Positions 1 to 9,300 of a stretch of DNA of 29,587 nucleotides are shown piece after piece. The position numbers and the translations under genes were made by a program. Positions within the stretch are counted from its first letter, which is position 1; the number at the start of each line of letters is the position of its first letter. The stretch lies in the NCBI GenBank assembly GCA_032718475.1, contig JAUCBJ010003081.1:1-29587 (forward strand), read 5' to 3'. Source of the DNA: Nemertoderma westbladi. Lineage: Eukaryota > Xenacoelomorpha > Nemertodermatida > Nemertodermatidae. The notes below the pieces were generated by a model that saw only the letters and a program-made list of their open reading frames with translations, searched no databases and was not told where the DNA came from.

Positions 1-238
1 ATTCCAATAACGCCAAGGATGCTTTGTTGAAGGTTAGCATTGAAACTATAACTAATTTTCTGATTTTATACCGTTAAGTAAACTACCGATATGTTTTATA
101 CAACTGGTACGTTGTTTTTTCAAGTGAACTACTAATCCCGTCGGGGCGATGGTGGGAGAAGATGAACAAAATGTTTATGAAATTTGTACTGTATAGATTT
201 TGGACCACCCTAACTGTTTACTTTTTTTTATTTCCCAG
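1..238 (+). other. Intron of the Smaug gene, 5' part cut by window edge
   Basis: AT-rich sequence before the first recognisable exon. It ends in a T-rich tract and TTTCCCAG at 231-238, a good splice acceptor. No other feature was recognised. Confidence 0.7.
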
Positions 239-390
239 CTTATCAATAAAGTTCTGAACCTATGCTCAGAAAACAAGGATCATGTGGAAGATTGCCGCCA
301 TCTACTATCTTGCATCCTTCTCCATCCAGCCTTGACCAAGGAAGAGCGGGCGTCACTCAACCACTGGCTGGGTTGCTTCAATACCATAAC
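239..390 (+). CDS. SAMD4: Smaug exon A: N-terminal Smaug similarity region
   Basis: The acceptor TTTCCCAG ends at 238 and the donor GTAGGT starts at 391. It encodes 50 codons plus two bases, starting LINKVLNLCSEN and ending near LNHWLGCFNTI. The spacing of His/Glu-Asp, HLLS and HPA..EER matches the SAMD4 N-terminal helical region. The stop codon TAG only appears after the donor, so the exon end is well supported. Confidence 0.88.
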
Positions 391-3300
391 GTAGGTCCTA
401 CAATTAGTAACCATCTTATCTTTATACCGTTTCAGCGCATTTTCATATACCTTACCTACAATCTGTTTTAGCGGCCACTGGCAATACATTATCACTCAAA
501 TAGTGAAAAAAGGGAACATTCGATTTGAACGTTCAGTTTTCAGTGTTTCGGTTGATGTTGTTAACTTTAAAATATTTTCAATTTTATTTTAACATACCGG
601 TATTTTTAAAATGTGAGTCAGACTCAATAGATGATTCGTAGATAATTTTATGTTAGTTTCAGTTTGGAAACACATTTTCACTGCCTCGCCTGGAAAACCT
701 GCTTTTTTGACACTATTTTTTATTGTAACATTGAATATTAGAACGATATCTCGAAACTAACAGAGATTAATTATTTTTCTTTGGTTGAATTACAGTATGC
801 CGCCCGCCCGATGTAAATAGTACCGTAAGTAGTAAATATCATCTTACTAATTAATATTTCTGCGGTGCGAAATAAAATGATATAATTTTGTCATGTTTTA
901 TACTCAAACAGACTGAAAACTTTAATAAAATTTTATTACTATTATTATTCTCTACATATTCTTAAGATCTGCGTCGACATGCGTCAGCCGACGTTCCTCC
1001 CTACTCGATGGCTCTCCCCAACAACTAACCCCGTACTGGGGCACCTCCACCCATCACCATAGCAGCCAGTCGCCCAGTCGACGGGACTCTGGTATTGACG
1101 ATGACTGCGGCTACGACCACGGTTCTACTGGCGGCGGTACCGGTATATTCAGTCTGCCATACGATTCCTCGGCGTTATTCAACGCATTCGCGGATTTGAG
1201 CTTATCGTACGGTGGGTCACCGGTTAATTAATTATTAACCTCCAAGCTATTTATTTATACAAAGCGTCTTATCCTTTTTTTTAATGCAATATATACATAC
1301 CGGTAATGCTCTTTTTATTTTGCTGGGAGGGCAATAAACTATTCTATAAACTATTGTCTCTGAATAACGCGTGCGAACGCAACAGTAAGCCGACAACCGT
1401 TACAGACGTTAAAGTAAAGGAACAGTATTCAGTCGCGTCGCAGTCTGTTCTAACCAAAACAATAAGCGGTATTCAAGAGCGCACAGGTTCGGTTTCAACT
1501 TCGTTCCTAATAGCGGTTGTCGGCTGTGTTTCTCGACTTACACCTCCTTTACATTATCAGTTCAGCAACTCAACCACTATTTATTTATTATAAACTATTC
1601 TACGCGACAAACATTAAATTATATTTCGGTGGGTAATGTAACATAGAACACAGATCTGTTTAACATATCTTTACTTATAATGCTTCGGTGGTTTTCTCCA
1701 TGGACTAATATTGTATTCCAAATCCCATAAGACTTACTTCATTTTATTTCTATCGTCGGACCGTTTTGTTGTTATACAGGTGATAGAAGTAGAAGCAACT
1801 CAGTAAATATCCCCCAGTCACCCATTGGCCCCTCCCCCACCCTGCCCCAGTCCCCTATTGGCCCCTCCCCCACCCTGTCGCCCTCCCCGGCTGGCCCTTC
1901 ACCCACCCATCTCTATTCGCACGGGCCCAGCTCCCGGGACAGCATACAGTCTCCGTTGAGCGAGCACAGTCTATGTAGCACTGGGAGTAGAAGGAATTCT
2001 TTCCTCGAAGAAGGTGAGTTCAGTAGTGTTTATTATAAACTCGATATAAGCGAATTATGGTGACAGAAAGAATGTGGTTTATGAAAGTCAGTTTAAATAC
2101 CGAAATATGGTTGTGGAAATAGCCTATATTTAAGTCTATTAGTCTATATAACATAAAACATACGCTACGCACATATTATAATTTAACGCACTTGGCTTCG
2201 ATTTCAACGTAATTAAAGTAAAGTTCACACCTCTCCAGGGGACAACTCCTGATTACCATCGAAAACTAAAATGTAACCTATTCTATAGACCTTAGTTTAT
2301 TGTTTTGGTTATAATAACGTGTCTCTGTAACCTGCTACTTTCCCTTAATTTATAATTTAACATTGCGACGAGATACTAATTCGCCAAGATTGGATTAGCG
2401 TCCAGTTTTCCTAATGTCTCTTATTTCCCCATGTGTCGTATTTCCCCCCGGCTCTTATTTCCCCCTGTATCTTATTTCCCCCTGTATCTTATTTCCCCCC
2501 GTCTCTTATTTCCCCCATGTATCTTTTTTCCCCATATCTCTTATTTTCCCCTACCTCTTATTTCCCCCTGTCTCTTATTTACCCCTTTCTCTTATTTCCC
2601 GATGTGTCTTATTTCCCCACTGCCTCTTATTTCCCCCTGTATCTTATTTCCCCCCGGCTCTTATTTCCCCCATGTATCTTTTTTCCACATATCTTTTATT
2701 TCCCCCTGCCTCTTATTTCTCCATGTCTCTTATTTACCCCTGTTTCTTATTTCCCCATGTGTCTTATTTACCCCCATGTCTCTTAATACTAGTGTTGAGA
2801 ACTGTAACTGAATGATTTTGATGATTTTTTAATACTGTAACTATAATAACTGTAACTGTAATTGTAATTGCGAATTTTGAATACTGTAACTGAAACTGAA
2901 ATTACTAAAAATCGATTCAGTTCTCAACCACAAAATTAACATGAATGAGCATTTTAGATCATAAAATAATTAAAGTTATAACACAATTAAACAAAAATAT
3001 ACATAAAACAGAGACAAATTACAAAGGGGGCGGGGGAATAAGAGTTATAAGGGGGAGGGGAGATGGGATAGAGGGAGCGGGGAACGCAAGTGGAGGAGCC
3101 TAGGAGACGAGGTCCAACAGACCCTCGTCCGTGGACCTAATCGATCCTAAGATCGAAGCGGCAATGCCGATCTGAATGGCAATGAGGAGCCTCTGTAGGA
3201 GGAATCGGTGCGACCGCGGCTCGTTGGTGACACTACGTATACGGTCGCCGATCTCCTTCAGGAAACTGCGAGTGGAAGAGCCCGGACAGTCGTAGGTCTC

Positions 3301-6300
3301 AAAGGCAACCGGGGAGAAGATGTAGACTGCTTACTATGTGGGATAATATATTGTATCTATAACTGTAACTGAAACTGAAATGCTCAATTTTATAATACTG
3401 AAACTGTAACTGTAACTGAAATGTTACACTTTGTAATACGCTTTCCGAGAATTAATCGGAAACTTAAGGTCCGATTATTTAGAGCAGCAGTAGTTCCAGT
3501 ACTCCTCTATGGGAGTCCATGCTGGGCTCTAACTGCTGAGGACACCAAATCTCTGGATGGCACATTCACAAGAATGCTACGCCGGGTTCATTGTATCAAG
3601 TACAATGCACACATCTCCAACCAGACACTATATAACATTGGAGGTGTCTCATTGGTTCCCCCAAGCTTGACACTAGAACAAAATCGCCTCCGCTTTGCAG
3701 GACATTGCTTTCACCGTGAGGACCAGCCAGTGCATAATCTTGTACTTTGGCAGCCTCATTGAGTGAATAAGCATGGTGGACAGCCCATGACTTTCTTGAG
3801 ACGCATCTTAAAGGACACTGGCCTTGAAGATACGGATGATCTAGAAAATGTCATGGGTGATAGGGAGTTGTGGCGGCGCAATTTTGTCGACAAGCCGGCA
3901 CAGCATTCTTAAAAATGCAGCTGCAATGCAGCATGCCGATACTAGTAGTAGTAGTAGTTGTAATACTGAAACTAACTGTAACTGAAATGCAAAACTTTGA
4001 ATACTGAAACTGTAACTGAATTAGTCAAAATTGATTCAGTTTTCAACACTACTTGATACCCCCTGCGCCTGCATCTTATTTCCCCCCGGCTCTTATTTCC
4101 CCCACGTATCTTTTTTCCACATATCTCTTATTTCCCCCCCGCCTCGTGTTTCCCCCTGTCTCTTATTTACCCCTGTCTCTTATTTCCCCATGTCTCTCAT
4201 TTATACCCCTGTCTCTTATTTCCCCATGTGTCTTATTTCCCCCATGTGTCTTATTTCCCCCATGTTTCTTAATGCCCCCTGTATCTTATTTCCCCCCGGC
4301 TCTTATTTCCCCTATGTATCTTTTTTCCTTATATCTCTTATTTCCACATGTCTCTTATTTTCCCCTTGTGTCCTTTATTTCCCCTGTCTCTTATTTCCCC
4401 CTTGTCCTTTATTTCCCCTGTCTCTTATTTCCCCTGTCTCTTATTCTCCCCTGTCTCTTATTTACCCCTGTCTCTTATTTCCCCCTTGTCCTTTATTTAC
4501 CCTTGTCTCTTATTTCCCCCTTGTCCTTTATTTCCCCTGTCTCTTATTTCCCCCTGTCTCTTATTCCCCCTGTCTCTTATTTCACCCTGTCTCTTATTTA
4601 CCCCTGTCTCTTATTTCTCCCTTGTCCTTTATTTCCCCCTATCTATTATTTCCCCCTGTCTCTTATTCCCCCTTGTCCTTTATTTCCCCCTGTCTATTAT
4701 TTACCCCTGTCTCTTATTTCCCCCCTTCTCTTATTTTCCCCTTGTCTCTTATTCCCCCTGTCTATTATTTCCCCCCTGTCTCTTATGTTTGTTTATTAGA
4801 TTCTGATATGAGGGACGTCCCCTTGTGGTTGAAGAGTCTGCGACTCCACAAATACTACCCGCTGTTCCAACAACTCAACTACGATTCAATGTTGGCTATC
4901 ACAGAAGATTACCTCGATATGCACAAAGTTACTACAGGTTATTTAATTTCCATTTAATTCGTGTGATTATATATTTATTTCTAGATATTATTTATCGGTA
5001 AATTTGTTTTCCACATGTTATATTTTTCTCCCGCGGCAGCTATTGTATTGAGTGTTGTGTTATCGTTGGTATTCCGGTATGGAACTAACCCTGACATTTT
5101 CTCAAGTATTTTCGTCCACAACAAGCTGTAACTTAAGCTGTATCCAAACTCTGCTTGGCGCAATGTATTGACGTTGCCTTTGCTATATTACATCACACAG
5201 CTAACTCTAACACTGTGTCGCACAACTTACACTGAGACAAATGCTTGGCAGGGGTGTAACTAACACTTGAATACTAGACAATTACCTAATGCAGATTCAT
5301 TAATCAACATACCCAACCCACCCACCAGACTGTCGTAAGACTCGTCACGCCCATAATTTATTTTTTTATATGGCAAATGGCAGGACAGGAAATAGTGTTA
5401 ATATCAATAAATAATGTTGATATGATTATAAAATTATTAACACGTTGGCTGCGAGCGGATTGTGCACCGTGTTTGGGGGGGGGGGGGGGGGGGTTATAAC
5501 CCCCAAATTGTACCTCACATGTTGGTATCTCTGGACCCTAAAAATTTGTGAAAATTATTTTTTGTGCAACTAAACATCTTCTGGGCTGTTTAAGAATTAC
5601 CAAACCAATATTTAGCCCCAAAATGACTAGCAATGACCAAAAGTTAATTTTCGTGCCAAAGTCTATTTCTGTTTCTAAGTTTAAAGAACAATTCAAACCA
5701 TTTTCAAACCAACATGCCATTTTTCTTTGCTCAACAATAACTTTGTCAAAAATGAATGAAATTCAACGAAATTTTTCATCAAACCATTAAATCAACTATT
5801 TAGCAATTTTATTATTAATATCTGTACCGTTGAGAAAACGTATGAGAAAACTGCTTGCAGATTTTAAATCTCCAGTAAATTGTGCACATGATAGGATTAA
5901 AGTTATTTTTTGACAATTTCTAAAATAGGGGGGTACTAGTACTAGTGATGCTGCGGGTTGTGCACCGGTGAACATGGACTATGCAACCCTGTAGTGCGGA
6001 GCTGTTATGGCTCGGTTAGCACATAGTGCGGAGGCTTTAAGTTGATCACCGGTGCTCAAATACATAACCCATATCATATTCGGTATGTGCTATATGAGTC
6101 ATCTATTGGACAATAACTTTTTGTTGGGCACAGCTTTGCAAAGTCGGCAATGACGTCTAGGTGGGATCGAACTGGTGACCTCCGAGTTGGAAGTCTGACG
6201 CTCTAACCATTCAGCTAGCGTGAGGCCAGGGCCTGATACCTTGTATGTCCACAATTTACTTCCTCATGGCCTCCCATCTGTCATCTGCTGCCACTGTGCT

Positions 6301-9300
6301 CAACCCTACCGTACTTGGCCGTCTTTAACCACTCGCTACAATGAAAGGGTAGTGTATATTAATCATGAACCATCACGGCCACAATGATTAATTAAACACT
6401 CTAACTACTAATTTAGGTAGGACAGTTACATCTATAGAGAATTGCGACCGGTATATTTATAGTTTATGATCGGTGTTATGGGTGAATGAATGGTTTCATA
6501 TTATTATAACTTTTTGTTGGGCACAGCTTTGCAAAGTTGGCAATGTAGTCCAGGTGGGATCGAACTGGTGACCTCTGGGTTGGAAGTTATAATAATTATT
6601 GTATGAACTGAACAATGACGTATATAGTTAAATTAATTGAAGGGCTGAGCATAAAAAGGTCCTATGTGACAAAAGTGTCATTCTGAGGTAATCACACTTT
6701 GGCGTTTTTTTTTACCTACACATTACAGTTGATGTTGGCATTCTGTATTTTTGCATTTCAAAATCTTTACTTAAAAAAAAAAATTTTCAAAAACTTCAAA
6801 ATTGTTTCGCATATATATCAGGCAGTATTGTACATAACATAATATAAAAGACCTTTTTTTGTTTATGTCTATGCGATTTTTACTGTACATAGAACTATTT
6901 CACTCCAGGATATCAGACAGTATAGTTCATATGATCTCAGAACCTTATTGGTAAGTTAACTTGGTCTCATAGGACCTCTGTATGAGTATAACTCTGATTC
7001 TAAGAAAATGTCACATAGGACCTTTTTATGCTCAGCCCTTCAATTATGGCCCATGTGAAGAATACCAGACTTTCTGCCGTTATATTTCACTTTGCAGTTA
7101 CCCCCATGTGAAGAATACCAGACTTTCTGCCGTTATATTTCACTTTGCAGTTACCCCCATGTGAAGAATACCAGACTTTCTGCCGTTATATTTCACTTTG
7201 CAGTTACCCCCATGTGAAGAATACCAGACTTTCTGCCGTTATATTTCACTTTGCAGTTACCCCCATGTGAAGAATACCAGACTTTCTGCCGTTATATTTC
7301 ACTTTGCAGTTACCCCCATGTGAAGAATACCAGACTTTCTGCCGTTATATTTCACTTTGCAGTTACCCCCATGTGAAGAATACCAGACTTTCTGCCGTTA
7401 TATTTCACTTTGCAGTTACCCCCATGTGAAGAATACCAGACTTTCTGCCGTTATATTTCACTTTGCAGTTACCCCCATGTGAAGAATACCAGACTTTCTG
7501 CCGTTATATTTCACTTTGCAGTTACCCCCATGTGAAGAATACCAGACTTTCTGCCGTTATATTTCACTTTGCAGTTACCCCCATGTGAAGAATACCAGAC
7601 TTTCTGCCGTTATATTTCACTTTGCAGTTACCCCCATGTGAAGAATACCAGACTTTCTGCCGTTATATTTCACTTTGCAGTTACCCCCATGTGAAGAATA
7701 CCAGACTTTCTGCCGTTATATTTCACTTTGCAGTTACCCCCATGTGAAGAATACCAGACTTTGCCGTTATATTTCACTTTGCAGTTACCCCCATGTGAAG
7801 AATACCAGACTTTCTGCCGTTATATTTCACTTTGCAGTTACCCCCATGTGAAGAATACCAGGTTTTCACCAAAACCACAGGTTACAGAAGGGCTGAATCT
7901 AACCAAAACAATAAACGAATTAGTATATGTATGTACAGGTTATAAGACAGAAATAAGCGCTATAAAACACTTAATAGAGATAAATTAAAAAAAAATAAAA
8001 AATCTTCATATATAAAATTCCAATAAAAAGTCGACCGAAAAGTGAATCCTGGTATTCTTCACATGGGCGTCAATTATTGGTTCAGTAATAACTGGGACTT
8101 GGATGCTACAAAACCACTGTGTACTGTAATTGCTTCTCTTTATTTAATATTTGTGTATTTCTCACTTAACGTAACTCAATTCATAATATTACTAGGCCTC
8201 ACGGGTACCTGTTGTAGGTGTAATACATAAAGTGGGTCTGTACTGTAGTGTCATAGTTGTTAGTCTATTATTCTTATAATTCTAACAATACGTTATTGTC
8301 CTTACGAACGAACTGGAGACGAAAGAAAGTGCTATTATTGTATTGTATATTTATAATGTCCTGCTTGTTTCACTTTTACTTGTATTGTTGATAGTATAGT
8401 ATAGTCTGTTATCCTGCAATAAATAAATGATTTTGCCGAAACGCGACTTTTTTTGCCGAAACGCATCTTTTTGGTCCTTTATATTTTAAAGACGGCCAAG
8501 TACGATAGGGTTGAGCACAGTGGCAGCATATGATGGTATTGACAGTTGGGAGGCCATGAGGAGGTGAATTGTGGACATACAAGGTATCAGATAGTATTTC
8601 CAGGTCTATCTTTTACCTGAGCCGCGGGCTGAATGGTTAGAGCGTCAGACTTCCAACCCGGAGGTCACCAGTTCGATCCCACTGGACGTCATTGTCGACT
8701 TTGCAAAAGCTGTGCCCAACAAAAAGTTATAATAATATGAAACCACTCATTCACCCATAACACCAATAATAAACTATACTTTACTTTAATTGATAATTAA
8801 CATTGTTATTTCGCCGAGACGAGATACTAATTTGCCGAGATGGGATTTGCGTAAATACTTTTAAATTCTAATATACAACTGCGTTATTCCTGCTGGATAA
8901 TGAGAAAATTATCAAACTAAATTGATTTTTTCAGGGGCGAAACACAAGATTATTTTAAACATCGCGAAACTAAAAGAGAGAGGCGCGCGTTTACTGCAGT
9001 TGGAGCAGGAAATCCAACAGTTGGGAAGTTCGTTGAAACCGGCGCTGGCGGAACTCCGACAGATACTGTGTACACCGATCCGTCGGGGCGAGAACAACGG
9101 GAGCGGGACCAGTTCCGGGACCCCGTCGCCGCCGGAAGAGAGCGAGAAGTCGTTGGAGGAAGGGCGCCAGCGGGCGCCGGATCTAACCGCCCAGATCACT
9201 CGGTTCATCGGGAAGGTCTGCACGCAGCTGCTGCTGAAACCCGAGACCGAGGACAGCGTCGTATCCTACATGCAGATACTCGAGCGCTGTCTGCAGCACC

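Larger units (their letters stand above)
2790..4051. mobile_element. hAT-like non-autonomous element with 8-bp target duplication
   Basis: The ends are inverted repeats TAGTGTTGAGAACTG (2790-2804) and, read on the other strand from 4051, TAGTGTTGAAAACTG. The flanks are CTTAATAC (2782-2789) and CTTGATAC (4052-4059), an 8-bp duplication with one mismatch. hAT transposons make 8-bp duplications and often have CAGTG-type ends. Subterminal GTAACTGAAACTGAAAT motifs recur at 2800-2905, 3358-3421 and 3958-4020. The 1262-bp interior has no transposase but contains two LINE remnants in opposite orientations. Confidence 0.82.

Noticed and set aside
1306-1593. 95-codon frame in intron 2
   Set aside because: No recognisable motif, AT-rich ends, and an inverted repeat explains the unusual composition.
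2414-2815. Three overlapping repeat-protein frames
   Set aside because: All three plus-strand frames are open because of base composition; this is a minisatellite, not a gene.
4031-4957. 308-codon frame running through the pyrimidine array into the SAM exon
   Set aside because: The array cannot form stop codons in several frames and happens to be in phase with exon D. A proper acceptor separates them and the array product (LISP/YFPP repeats) is low-complexity.
7048-7862. CRISPR-like direct repeat array
   Set aside because: The 53-bp units are head-to-tail with no spacers, in an animal intron, and derive from the TIR of the surrounding element.
8630-8695. Functional tRNA gene in intron 4
   Set aside because: Repeated three times with a common non-tRNA flank, with mismatched arms; it is a SINE.
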